Origin: Thiohalocapsa marina
Lineage (GTDB): Bacteria; Pseudomonadota; Gammaproteobacteria; Chromatiales; Chromatiaceae
Reading direction: 5' to 3'
Length of the DNA: 64,000 nucleotides
NCBI RefSeq assembly: GCF_008632335.1
Contig: NZ_VWXX01000003.1
Location: 186,001 to 250,000 of the forward strand
The first letter of the stretch is position 1, and every line of letters starts with the position of its first letter. Of this stretch, positions 55,466-63,691 are shown piece after piece. The notes beneath the pieces are model-generated. The model did no database searches. It saw only the letters and a list, made by a program, of their open reading frames with translations, and was not told the origin of the DNA. The position numbers were made by a program, and so were the translations under genes.

Positions 55466-55597
55466 ATGCACCTAGATGCCGTGTTTTGGGGTTCGATCAT
55501 CAGCGTCATCATCGCTGTGGCCATCTTCATCTACCTTGGCTTCAAAGTTGTCAAGCTGATGAACGACGATGCGGAACGGAACAAAACCGGACAATGA
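55466..55597 (+). CDS. Small single-helix membrane protein (43 residues) in the cbb3 locus
   Basis: A short gene with a perfect AGGAGG (55455-55460) five bases before its ATG. The protein opens MHLDAVFWGS, has one membrane helix over residues 10-28 (IISVIIAVAIFIYLGFKVV), then a charged tail LMNDDAERNKTGQ. Small single-helix subunits such as CcoM and DUF3149-like proteins occur near cbb3 oxidases, so an accessory subunit is a fair guess. I cannot assign a family by eye. Position between ccoP and ccoG on the same strand supports a link to the oxidase. Confidence 0.7.
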   Translation: MHLDAVFWGSIISVIIAVAIFIYLGFKVVKLMNDDAERNKTGQ

Positions 55598-55610
55598 GGA
55601 GGCACCGGAG

Positions 55611-55657
55611 GACGATCGGCACCTGCGGCGGCACGACGGCGTGCCGCGCTGATCGTC
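55611..55657 (+). other. Compound stem-loop in the ccoG leader
   Basis: An outer stem GACGATC/GATCGTC encloses an inner perfect stem GCGGCACG-ACGG-CGTGCCGC (55628-55647). No T-run follows. Two further perfect stem-loops lie at 55759-55773 and 55802-55818 in the same 338-base gap, which otherwise holds no gene I can support. The structures could mark RNA processing or stability control between oxidase and assembly genes. Confidence 0.55.
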
Positions 55658-55935
55658 GCTGAGGCCGCATCGGCACCTCTGAGATATCGGATAACAACCC
55701 GGGCCAAGAAACCGGGCCAGAATAAGGTGCCGGCCGCGCTCCCTCAGCGTACCCTCACGGGGCAGGATGCCCCGACCCGCTTTCCCGACTGTCCGATGCA
55801 CCTCGGGAACATCCCGAGCCGCACCAGGGTCCAACCTGTGGTCCGACATGGCCTTCTATCCGGGTCTCGGTCCTGAGGGCACCACGGACAATCCGGCATC
55901 CTCTCCGCGCCCCCTTCCTTACCGGAGCAGCAACT

Positions 55936-57369
55936 ATGACGACCAAGCAGGGTACCAGCCAGGACGCGGCGGTCGACGAGCTCTACGCCGAGGCCGAGCA
56001 ATGGCATGTCAACACCGGCGGAGAGACCATCCACGCCAAGCGCATGCCCGGCAAGTGGCGCCGCATCAAATGGGTTGCCGCATCGGTCTGGCTGATCTAC
56101 TTCCTTGGCCCCTACCTGCGTTGGGACGGTCGCCAGGCGGTGCTGTTCGACATCCCGAACCGGCAGTATCACCTGTTCGGCGTGACCGTGCTGCCCCAGG
56201 ACTTCTGGATGCTGTCGCTGCTGCTGCTGTTCTTCGCCATCCTGCTGGCGGTGGCCACGGCGTTGGCCGGCCGCGTCTACTGCGGCTACTTCTGCTTCCA
56301 GACGGTGTGGACCGACGTCTTTACCTGGATCGAGGAAAAACTGGAGGGCAACCCGTCCCAACGTCGTCGGCTGGACAAGGAGCCGTTCGGACTGCAGAAA
56401 CTGCTGCGCAAGGCGCCCAAGCACGGTATCTGGGTGTTCATCGGTTTTCTCACCGGCTTCAGCTTCGTCGCCTGGTTCTATGGCGCCGGCAACCTGTGGC
56501 GGGACTTCTTTATCGGTCAGGCCAATGTGACGGTCTATGCGTCCGTAGCCCTGTTCACCGTCGGTACCTATGTGCTCGCCGGCTGGCTGCGGGAACAGAC
56601 CTGCTTCTGGCTCTGCCCCTATGCGCGCATCCAGGGCGTCATGCTGGATCGCAACACCGTAGTACCCACCTATGACGAGTCGCGGGGCGAGCCGCGCGGG
56701 CGCTTGAAGAAGGGCGGTGCCGCGCAGCAACGCAGCACCGGCGACTGCATCGACTGCAGCCAGTGCGTCGCGGTCTGCCCCACCGGCGTCGACATCCGCC
56801 TCGGTCAGCAGGAGGGCTGCATCACCTGCGGGTTGTGCATCGATGCCTGCGACGCGGTGATGGACAAGATCGGTCGTCCCCGTGGGCTGGTGCGCTATGC
56901 GTCCCTGGACGAGATCGAGGGCCGCCCGGTCAAGCCCTTGCTGAAGCGTACGCGGGTGTGGGTCTACGGCGGCATCCTGACCGCGGCACTTATCGGCATC
57001 CTCTACGGGCTCAGTTCGCTGTCTACCATCGACCTCAAGGTGCTGCACGAGCGGGCGCCGCTGTATGTGCAGCTCAGCGATGGCTCGATCCAGAACAAGT
57101 ACACCCTCAAGCTGCTGAACAAGTCCAACGACGATCTGGCGGTGACCATCTCGGTGGACAGCGCAGTGCCGATCGAGCTGGTTGGCGCCGACAAGCCGGT
57201 CCAGGCCAGACATGGCGAAGTGGTTCCGGCGACGGTGTTCGTCAAGATCAAGCGGCGCGACTTGAATGCGGAAAGCCTGCCGCTTACCTTCCACGCAGAG
57301 GCCACGCTGGCCGACGGGTCGCAGGTGTCCAGCGAACGGGAGAGTGCCTTCTTTGGCCCCCGTCGCTGA
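55936..57369 (+). CDS. ccoG: cbb3 oxidase assembly ferredoxin-like protein CcoG (FixG/RdxA)
   Basis: A 477-residue membrane protein with about five helices and two [4Fe-4S] motifs: Cys271, 274, 277 and 281, and Cys295, 298, 301 and 305. A C-terminal immunoglobulin-like domain (LKLLNKSNDDLAV...) faces the periplasm. CcoG reduces Cu2+ to Cu+ for delivery to the CuB site. The membrane motif RVYCGYFCFQTVWTDVF is conserved. fixH follows after 70 bases. Confidence 0.95.
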   Translation: MTTKQGTSQDAAVDELYAEAEQWHVNTGGETIHAKRMPGKWRRIKWVAASVWLIYFLGPYLRWDGRQAVLFDIPNRQYHLFGVTVLPQDFWMLSLLLLFFAILLAVATALAGRVYCGYFCFQTVWTDVFTWIEEKLEGNPSQRRRLDKEPFGLQKLLRKAPKHGIWVFIGFLTGFSFVAWFYGAGNLWRDFFIGQANVTVYASVALFTVGTYVLAGWLREQTCFWLCPYARIQGVMLDRNTVVPTYDESRGEPRGRLKKGGAAQQRSTGDCIDCSQCVAVCPTGVDIRLGQQEGCITCGLCIDACDAVMDKIGRPRGLVRYASLDEIEGRPVKPLLKRTRVWVYGGILTAALIGILYGLSSLSTIDLKVLHERAPLYVQLSDGSIQNKYTLKLLNKSNDDLAVTISVDSAVPIELVGADKPVQARHGEVVPATVFVKIKRRDLNAESLPLTFHAEATLADGSQVSSERESAFFGPRR

Positions 57370-57439
57370 TGAGTACGATGCAGACCCCGGGTACCAATCC
57401 ACTTGCCGCGACTGGCCGGTCGAACAGGAGTAGTAGACC

Positions 57440-57964
57440 ATGACCGATGTCTCCCAACGTACGGCCGGCCCCACGCCGGGAACCCCTGCCTGGCGCAGCC
57501 CCTGGGTGATCGGCTGGATCGGCCTGGTGGTGACGGTGCTTGCCGTGAACATCACCATGGTCGTGTTCGCCATCACGACCAATCCCGGCCTGGTGCGCGC
57601 GGACTACTACGAAGGCGGCCGGGATGTGGAGCGCACCGTGATGAGTCGGCTCGAACAGGGGCCTGGCTGGTCCATGACCATCGATGCCCCGGCCGATCTC
57701 GTCGTCGACGCGTCGGCGGTGGTGCGCTTCTTCGTCGTCGACAAGGTCGGGCAACCGGTGCGCCCCGATGCCGTGACCTTCTATGTCTACCGGCCCTCCG
57801 ATGCGCAACTGGACTTCTCGCTGCCCATGCGTGAAGAGGCCCCGGGCCGCTATGCCGCGGATGTCAGCTTCCCCGTCGGCGGGGTCTGGGACAGCCTGGT
57901 GAGCGTGCAGGTCGGCGATGATGAATATGCCGTCAGCCAGCGCCTCAGCGTGGGTCGGCCCTGA
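57440..57964 (+). CDS. fixH: FixH/CcoH family oxidase assembly protein
   Basis: A 174-residue protein with an N-terminal membrane helix (residues 21-46, PWVIGWIGLVVTVLAVNITMV region), the conserved NPGLVRADYYEGGRD motif, and a periplasmic beta domain. FixH/CcoH is needed for stable cbb3 assembly. A 197-base gap, with no gene I can support, separates it from ccoI. Confidence 0.92.
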   Translation: MTDVSQRTAGPTPGTPAWRSPWVIGWIGLVVTVLAVNITMVVFAITTNPGLVRADYYEGGRDVERTVMSRLEQGPGWSMTIDAPADLVVDASAVVRFFVVDKVGQPVRPDAVTFYVYRPSDAQLDFSLPMREEAPGRYAADVSFPVGGVWDSLVSVQVGDDEYAVSQRLSVGRP

Positions 57965-58161
57965 GGCCCCGGAATTGTTTCTGGAATTGGTGACAGGCTT
58001 GGCGCAGGAAATGGCTCCAGCGAGGGGCTTCCATGCTGTCTCCAGCCTGGACTCCGGCTCGGTTCCGGTCATGACCGCTGATGGCGATCCGGTGCCGATC
58101 CTGCTATCAGATGTAGTGCCGCCTTTGGCGCTACCGATTCGCCCGCCTGTCTTCTGCCGCC

Positions 58162-60738
58162 TTGTCCAACGCTGACGCCACCACGGCAGCCGTCACGGCC
58201 CTGGACGACCGGGTCGCAGCGGCCGCCGCAGAGACCCCGCGCTGCTTCCACTGCGGCCTGCCTGCTGATGCGGCGGTGCGGGAGAGCGCCCGGGTGGCCG
58301 GTGCGGAGCGGGTCTTCTGCTGCAATGGCTGCAAGTCCGTCTGTCAGGCCATCCATGCCGCCGGGCTCGAGGGCTTCTACCGGCGAACCCCCGAGGGGGA
58401 GATCCTGGGGCCGCCGCCGGAACCGCCGAAGCAACTCGCGTTGTACGACCTCGACGAGGTGCAGGAGGAGTTCGTCGATGGCCTGGGCGAGACGCGCGAG
58501 ATCAACCTGCTGGTGGAGGGCATCCACTGCGCGGCCTGCGTCTGGTTGATCGAAAACGGGCTGGCGGCGATGCCCGGGGTCGAGGAGGCCCGGGTCAATC
58601 TCACCGGACGGCGCCTGCGGCTGAAGTGGGACAACCGCCGGCTGAAGCTGTCGCGCGTGCTGCGCCGACTGGCCGAGATCGGCTATGCCGCGGTGCCCTT
58701 CGACCCGGATGCAGCCGAGGGCTCGCTGAAGCGGGAGAACCGCGCGTTGCTCTATCGCATGGCGTTCGCCGGCTTCGGCATGATGAACCTCATGTGGATC
58801 TCCATCGCCCTCTATGCCGGCGCCGACCAGGGCGAGTTCCGCGATCTGTTCCACTGGATCGGCTTCGTCATCGCCACGCCGGTGCTGCTGTACTCCGGCT
58901 GGCCGTTCTACCGGGGTGCCTGGCTGGGTCTGCGCCGGCTGCGGCTGGGCATGGACCTGCCCATCGCCATCGGTGCCTCCATCACCTATCTGTATTCGTT
59001 GTACGTCACCGTCAGCGGCAGCGGCCATGTCTACTGGGACACGGTGGTGAACTTCATGTTCGTGATCCTGGTCGGGCGCTACCTCGAGGCCATCTCCAAG
59101 CGTCAGGCGGTGTCGTCAACCCAGCGCTTGCTGGACCTGCAGCCGAAGGTGGCGACGGTGCTGCGCGATGGCGAGGAGGCGGTGGTACCGATCCGTGCGG
59201 TGGTCCAGGATGACGAGATCCTGGTTCGCCCCGGCGAGACCATCCCGGCGGATGGCGTGGTGGTGGAGGGATTAAGCCAAGTGGATGAGGCAATGCTGAC
59301 CGGTGAGTCCACCCCGGTGGCCCGGGGGCAGGGCGATGCGGTGTGCGCGGGCACGCTCAATGGTGCCGGGGTGCTGCGGGTTCGCGTGTCCGGCGTGCTG
59401 CGCGACAGCGCCCTGGGCCGCATCATCCGGCTGGTTGAGGACGCCCAGGCCAGCAAGTCGCCGATCCAGTGCATGGCCGACCGCATCGTGCCCTGGTTCG
59501 TCGCGGTCACGCTGTTGCTGGCGACCCTGACCTTCTTCTGGTGGCTGCGGCAGGATGTGGAAACGGCGCTGACGGCGGCCACGGCGGTGCTCATCATCAC
59601 CTGTCCCTGTGCATTCGGGCTGGCCACGCCCATGGCCATCGCCGTCGCCACCGGCCTTGGTGCTCGCCAGGGCATCCTGGTCAAGGACGGCGCGGTGCTG
59701 GAGGCGCTGTCCGGCATCGGCCACTATGTCTTCGACAAGACGGGCACGGTCACCGAGGGGCGCCCGCGGGTCACCCGCATCCGCGATGCCGGCGGTGTCT
59801 GGCTGAGCGCGCACGGCGTCGAGGCGCTGGATGCCGGGCGGCGTCGGCGGCTGCAGCAACTGGCGGCGCTGGAGCGGCTGTCAGAGCATCCGCTGGGGCG
59901 TGCGGTGACGGACCTGGCGGACGAGGCCGGGTTGCCAGCCGGCCGACTGCAGGTTTCCGATGTCGAGGTGGTGCCGGGTCAGGGCATCGCCGGTTGTGTC
60001 GACGGCAGCCAGGTGGTCATCGGCAACGCGGACTGGCTGCGGCGTTTCGGCGTGGCGCTGGCGTCCTGGCCAGACGGGTCCGCGGAAGAGGCGTCTGGGA
60101 AGGATTTGGCGGCGGAATCGCTGGCCGGGGATCTGGGCGGCACCCTGGTACATGCGGCGGTGGATGGCGTCGAGGTGATGCAGTTGCTGGCAGCGGATCG
60201 TCTGCGGGCGGATGCCGCTGAGGTGGTGCGGCAGTTGCGAGCAGACGGGTTGCGTGTGACCCTGCTCACCGGCGATCGGCAGACAGCGGCGGAACGGATA
60301 GCGGCGCAGTTGGGCGATGTGGATCTGATTGCGGAGGTGCTGCCGGAGGACAAGGACCGGGTGATCGCCGGGTTGCAGGCGGGCGGGCAGCGGGTGGCAA
60401 TGATCGGTGACGGTGTCAACGATGCGCCGGCACTGGTCCGGGCGGATGTGGGCATCGCGGTGGGCAGCGGCACGGATGTTTCCATCGCCAGTGCGGATCT
60501 GGTGCTGATGAGCGATGAACTGACGCGGGTGGGGGATGCGGGTCGGCTTGCGCGGCGCACGCTGCGGACCATCCGGCAGAACATCGGTCTGTCGGTGGTC
60601 TACAACATCATCATGGTGCCCCTGGCGATGGGGGCGATGATCACGCCGTTGGTGGCGGCGATCTCGATGCCACTCAGTTCGCTGGCGGTGATCGGGAATT
60701 CAGCGCGGATCCGCGGGCTGTTCCGTTCGGGCCGGTAG
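58162..60738 (+). CDS. ccoI: Copper-exporting P1B-type ATPase for oxidase assembly (CcoI/FixI)
   Basis: An 858-residue P-type ATPase. An N-terminal cysteine-rich segment (CFHCGLP, CCNGCKSVC) precedes an HMA-like domain with GIHCAACVW. The intramembrane CPC is Cys481-Pro-Cys483, phosphorylation Asp525 is in DKTGT, and GDGVNDAPAL closes the ATP-binding core. CcoI moves copper needed for the CuB centre. The start is a TTG at 58162 with no clear ribosome-binding site; only a CTG and TTG are available between an upstream stop (58114) and the conserved domain, so initiation is weak or non-standard. Confidence 0.93.
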   Translation: MSNADATTAAVTALDDRVAAAAAETPRCFHCGLPADAAVRESARVAGAERVFCCNGCKSVCQAIHAAGLEGFYRRTPEGEILGPPPEPPKQLALYDLDEVQEEFVDGLGETREINLLVEGIHCAACVWLIENGLAAMPGVEEARVNLTGRRLRLKWDNRRLKLSRVLRRLAEIGYAAVPFDPDAAEGSLKRENRALLYRMAFAGFGMMNLMWISIALYAGADQGEFRDLFHWIGFVIATPVLLYSGWPFYRGAWLGLRRLRLGMDLPIAIGASITYLYSLYVTVSGSGHVYWDTVVNFMFVILVGRYLEAISKRQAVSSTQRLLDLQPKVATVLRDGEEAVVPIRAVVQDDEILVRPGETIPADGVVVEGLSQVDEAMLTGESTPVARGQGDAVCAGTLNGAGVLRVRVSGVLRDSALGRIIRLVEDAQASKSPIQCMADRIVPWFVAVTLLLATLTFFWWLRQDVETALTAATAVLIITCPCAFGLATPMAIAVATGLGARQGILVKDGAVLEALSGIGHYVFDKTGTVTEGRPRVTRIRDAGGVWLSAHGVEALDAGRRRRLQQLAALERLSEHPLGRAVTDLADEAGLPAGRLQVSDVEVVPGQGIAGCVDGSQVVIGNADWLRRFGVALASWPDGSAEEASGKDLAAESLAGDLGGTLVHAAVDGVEVMQLLAADRLRADAAEVVRQLRADGLRVTLLTGDRQTAAERIAAQLGDVDLIAEVLPEDKDRVIAGLQAGGQRVAMIGDGVNDAPALVRADVGIAVGSGTDVSIASADLVLMSDELTRVGDAGRLARRTLRTIRQNIGLSVVYNIIMVPLAMGAMITPLVAAISMPLSSLAVIGNSARIRGLFRSGR

Positions 60739-60786
60739 TGCATACCTGCGGAAACCTGAAAGGCGCATACGACGGCAGTTGATCCA

Positions 60787-61002
60787 ATGGAAGTCATTTA
60801 CGGTCTGATTCCGGGCATGCTGGTGCTCGGCCTGGTGGCGGTGCTGGTGCTCTTCTGGGCGGCGCGCTCGGGGCAGTTTGATGATCTGGATGGGGATGCC
60901 CATCGCATCCTGATGGATGACGATGTCGACGAACGCCAGGCGCGGCGGTTTCCGGATGCCGAGGACGATGGGCGTGATGAGCACCGGGGGGCTGACGGGT
61001 GA
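60787..61002 (+). CDS. ccoS: cbb3 oxidase maturation protein CcoS
   Basis: A 71-residue protein with one N-terminal membrane helix (LIPGMLVLGLVAVLVLFWAA, about 7-26), the CcoS motif RSGQFDDLDGDAHRILMDDD and an acidic tail. CcoS is needed for heme and copper insertion into the oxidase. It closes the ccoNOQP-ccoGHIS set, 48 bases after ccoI. Confidence 0.95.
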   Translation: MEVIYGLIPGMLVLGLVAVLVLFWAARSGQFDDLDGDAHRILMDDDVDERQARRFPDAEDDGRDEHRGADG

Positions 61003-61530
61003 CCGTTGGTTGACTGGTTTGTGGTGTCGCCTTCCGGGTCAGCCTTTGGTCCGGTGCGCTTGAAGGTTTTCGTTGGCGGTTCGATGAGCGCCGCTGCTGT
61101 TTCTTAATTGCAACAAGGTTTCTTTTGTCGTCTCAAGACGACAGGCCCCTGTCTTTTCTTCCCTTGCATATCCTCGTGGCTAGGCTAAGCTCAAGTTAGA
61201 GCAATCCGCGCCATGTTGCGTTTATGCACCAAAATGGGCTGGCGCAACGCTGATACATCCCGTGCCGGGGGCGCCGGGTGTGTCGAGGATGTACCGAAAC
61301 CAGTTGCAGGAGGCCGGCGCGACGCGGTCACCGCGTTGCCGGACGGCCTAAGGGGCTGACGATGACGCCGAATCAGAACAGGGTGCTGTGGGAATTGTGT
61401 CGCCAGGGGCTGCATGGTGCCGCCGAGGCGGCGGAGACCGCCTGGACGCATGGGGACTGTTACCGACCCGAACCCAGGACGCCGTTGCCGCGGCAGACGG
61501 TGCACCTGATCAGGTCGTGCAACTGGGAGG
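61003..61530. other. 528-base intergenic region rich in dyads
   Basis: No gene with convincing support lies here. It contains a perfect TGTCGTC-TCAA-GACGACA stem-loop (61126-61143), an NtrC-site-like half TGCACCAAAATGG (61225-61237) flanked by GTTGCG/CGCAAC arms (61215-61247), and the perfect palindrome ACCTGATCAGGT (61504-61515). A frame opening MTPNQNRVLWELCRQG at 61362 runs to 61643 but overlaps the ATPase gene, so it may be spurious or a remnant. Confidence 0.5.
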
Positions 61531-63660
61531 TCAGTCGGGGGAGCGGGTGGGAGGCTCGGCCGGCGGCGGTAGCCGATCGCGGTCGAGCTTCACCCCGTGC
61601 AGGGCGTTCAGGAGCACCCCTATTGTTGCGCCATTGTGCATGACGGCGCTTGCCACCGGCGACAGCCAGCCGAGCACGGCGCCGCCGAGCAGGCCGGTGT
61701 TGATGCCGACAGCGGCGGTGAAGTTGGTCCGGATCAGGCGCATGGTCCGGTCGGCGATCTCGCGCGCATCGGCAACGGCGGAGAGGCGGTCGTCCATGAG
61801 CACGATGTCGGCGGTGGCCCGGGCGATGTCGGCGCCGCGGGGCATGGCGATGCCGACGTCGGCGATGCTCAGGGCTGGGCCGTCGTTGACGCCGTCGCCG
61901 ACGAAGGCGACCTTGTGTCCCGCGGCGCGCAGCGCCTCGATGATGCGGGCCTTTTCCTCCGGCCGCATCTCCGCATGCACCTCGTCGATACCGATTTCAG
62001 CGGCCAGGGCCTCGGCCTTCGCACGCCGGTCGCCGGTGATCATGATCAGCCGGCGGATGCCGAGTGCGTGCAGCCGCGCCAGGGTCGGGGCGGCTTCCTC
62101 GCGCAGGGTGTCGCGCAGTGCAATCAGGCCGATGGGTCCCTGGGCGTTGCCCACGTAGAGCAGGGTCTTGCCTTCGCTCTCGAACTGATCGATCAAGGCC
62201 TGATGGGCGCCGAAGCCGATCTGCATGTGCTCTTCGAGGTAATGGCGGCTGCCGACGACGATGCAGCCGCCTTCCACGTCGGCGCTGAGCCCGTGGGCGA
62301 CCATGTAGTCCACTTCGCCATGGGAGATGTGTTGCAGATCGCGCGCGCGGGCGGCCTCCACCACGGCCTCGGCCACCGGATGGCTGGCATGCTCTTCCAC
62401 CGATGCCACCAGGGCGAGCAGTTCCTGCTCGCTGCAGGTGCCGCACGACTCCAGCACGCGCACGTCGGTGACGATAAGGTCGCTGTGGGTCAGGGTGCCG
62501 GTCTTGTCGAACACGATGGTGTCCACGTCGGCCATGTGCTCGATGGCCTCGCCGCCCTTCATCAGCACGCCGTGTTCCGCGGCACGGGACATGCCGGACT
62601 TGAATGCCACCGGCGTGCCCAGTTTCAGCGCGCAGGCGTAATCCACCAGGAATACCGACTGCAGCCGGGTGAGGTCGCGGGTGGCGGCGTAGACGGCGGC
62701 ACCGGTGCCCAGGGTGATGTAGACCCGCTTGTCCGCCAGATCGTCGGCCATGCGCTGGGTGTCGGTGCGCTTGCCGATGGATTCCTGGATGAAGCGGGCG
62801 ACCCGTGCGGTGGTGGTGTCCTGGCCGACCTGGGTGGCCTCGACCCGCAATCGGCCTTCCACCAGCACGGAGCCGGCGATGACCCGTGACGGCGCCTCCT
62901 TGCGCACCGGGATGTCTTCGCCGGTCACGGTGGACTGGTTCACCAGCGCGGCGCCATCGACGACGCGGCCGTCCACCGGGATGGTGTCGCCGACGCCAAT
63001 GACCACGGTCTCGCCGGCCTCCACCTCGTCTCCGGCCACCTGCAGCAACTGGCCGTCGCGCTCCACCCAGGCCATGGCCGGGTCCGGTCGCAACAGCCGG
63101 CGCAGCAGGCGGTCCGACTGGCGGGCGGTGCGGTGTTCCAGGAACTCGCCCAGGTTCAGCAGCAGGTCGGTGATGTTGGCGGTGTAGAGCTTGCCGTTGG
63201 CCGCGGCCAGGCCGACGGCCATGGCATCGAGCACTTCCACCTTGACGCCCTGGTTGATCAGGGTGTCGGCACCCTTCGCCAGGGTCGAGCCGACGTTGAC
63301 CAGGGTCAGCAGCATCTGCATCCGCGGGGTCAGGAAGGGCAGCGCGGCCAGCGTGAACAGCGTGGCGATCATCGGCGTGACTTCCGCTTCGGTGACACCG
63401 TCCTCCGGCAGGCCGTTGTCCGGCTCGGGGGAGAAGCCCGCGAGCCGTCTCAGCACGGTGTCGCGTCCCGCGTTCGCATCGCGGTAGCAGATGACGAGGG
63501 TCCGCGCGTGACGGTTGGCACGGACGTCCGTGACCTGGGCCGATGCCTCCATCCAGGCCTCCAGGTAGTCGGCCCGGTAGCCAGGGCTGCCCATGGCCGG
63601 TATGCGCAGGCGCAGGCGGCCGGGCACCTCGTGCACCACGGAGTAGTCGATCGGATTCAC
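61531..63660 (-). CDS. P1B-like heavy-metal P-type ATPase lacking the CPC motif
   Basis: A 709-residue P-type ATPase with an N-terminal HMA-like domain without CxxC (YSVVHEVPGRLRLRIP), actuator motif TVTGED, phosphorylation Asp385 in DKTGT, the HP motif in EEHASHPVAEA, and GDGVNDGPAL. The intramembrane metal motif reads Tyr-Ala-Cys343-Ala-Leu where transporters such as ZntA or CopA have Cys-Pro-Cys-Ala-Leu, so the cargo metal cannot be assigned to the usual copper or zinc classes. Start is the GTG at 63660 with GAGGA six bases upstream; the ATG at 63717 adds 19 unconserved residues. Probably co-transcribed with the small gene upstream. Confidence 0.88.
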   Translation of the reverse strand: MNPIDYSVVHEVPGRLRLRIPAMGSPGYRADYLEAWMEASAQVTDVRANRHARTLVICYRDANAGRDTVLRRLAGFSPEPDNGLPEDGVTEAEVTPMIATLFTLAALPFLTPRMQMLLTLVNVGSTLAKGADTLINQGVKVEVLDAMAVGLAAANGKLYTANITDLLLNLGEFLEHRTARQSDRLLRRLLRPDPAMAWVERDGQLLQVAGDEVEAGETVVIGVGDTIPVDGRVVDGAALVNQSTVTGEDIPVRKEAPSRVIAGSVLVEGRLRVEATQVGQDTTTARVARFIQESIGKRTDTQRMADDLADKRVYITLGTGAAVYAATRDLTRLQSVFLVDYACALKLGTPVAFKSGMSRAAEHGVLMKGGEAIEHMADVDTIVFDKTGTLTHSDLIVTDVRVLESCGTCSEQELLALVASVEEHASHPVAEAVVEAARARDLQHISHGEVDYMVAHGLSADVEGGCIVVGSRHYLEEHMQIGFGAHQALIDQFESEGKTLLYVGNAQGPIGLIALRDTLREEAAPTLARLHALGIRRLIMITGDRRAKAEALAAEIGIDEVHAEMRPEEKARIIEALRAAGHKVAFVGDGVNDGPALSIADVGIAMPRGADIARATADIVLMDDRLSAVADAREIADRTMRLIRTNFTAAVGINTGLLGGAVLGWLSPVASAVMHNGATIGVLLNALHGVKLDRDRLPPPAEPPTRSPD

Positions 63661-63691
63661 GGACTGTCCTCGTCGTGCCGGCTGGGCTGTG

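Noticed and set aside
61225-61250. Sigma54 promoter next to the NtrC-like half site
   Set aside because: No GG-N10-GC element with the right -24/-12 sequence is present near it.
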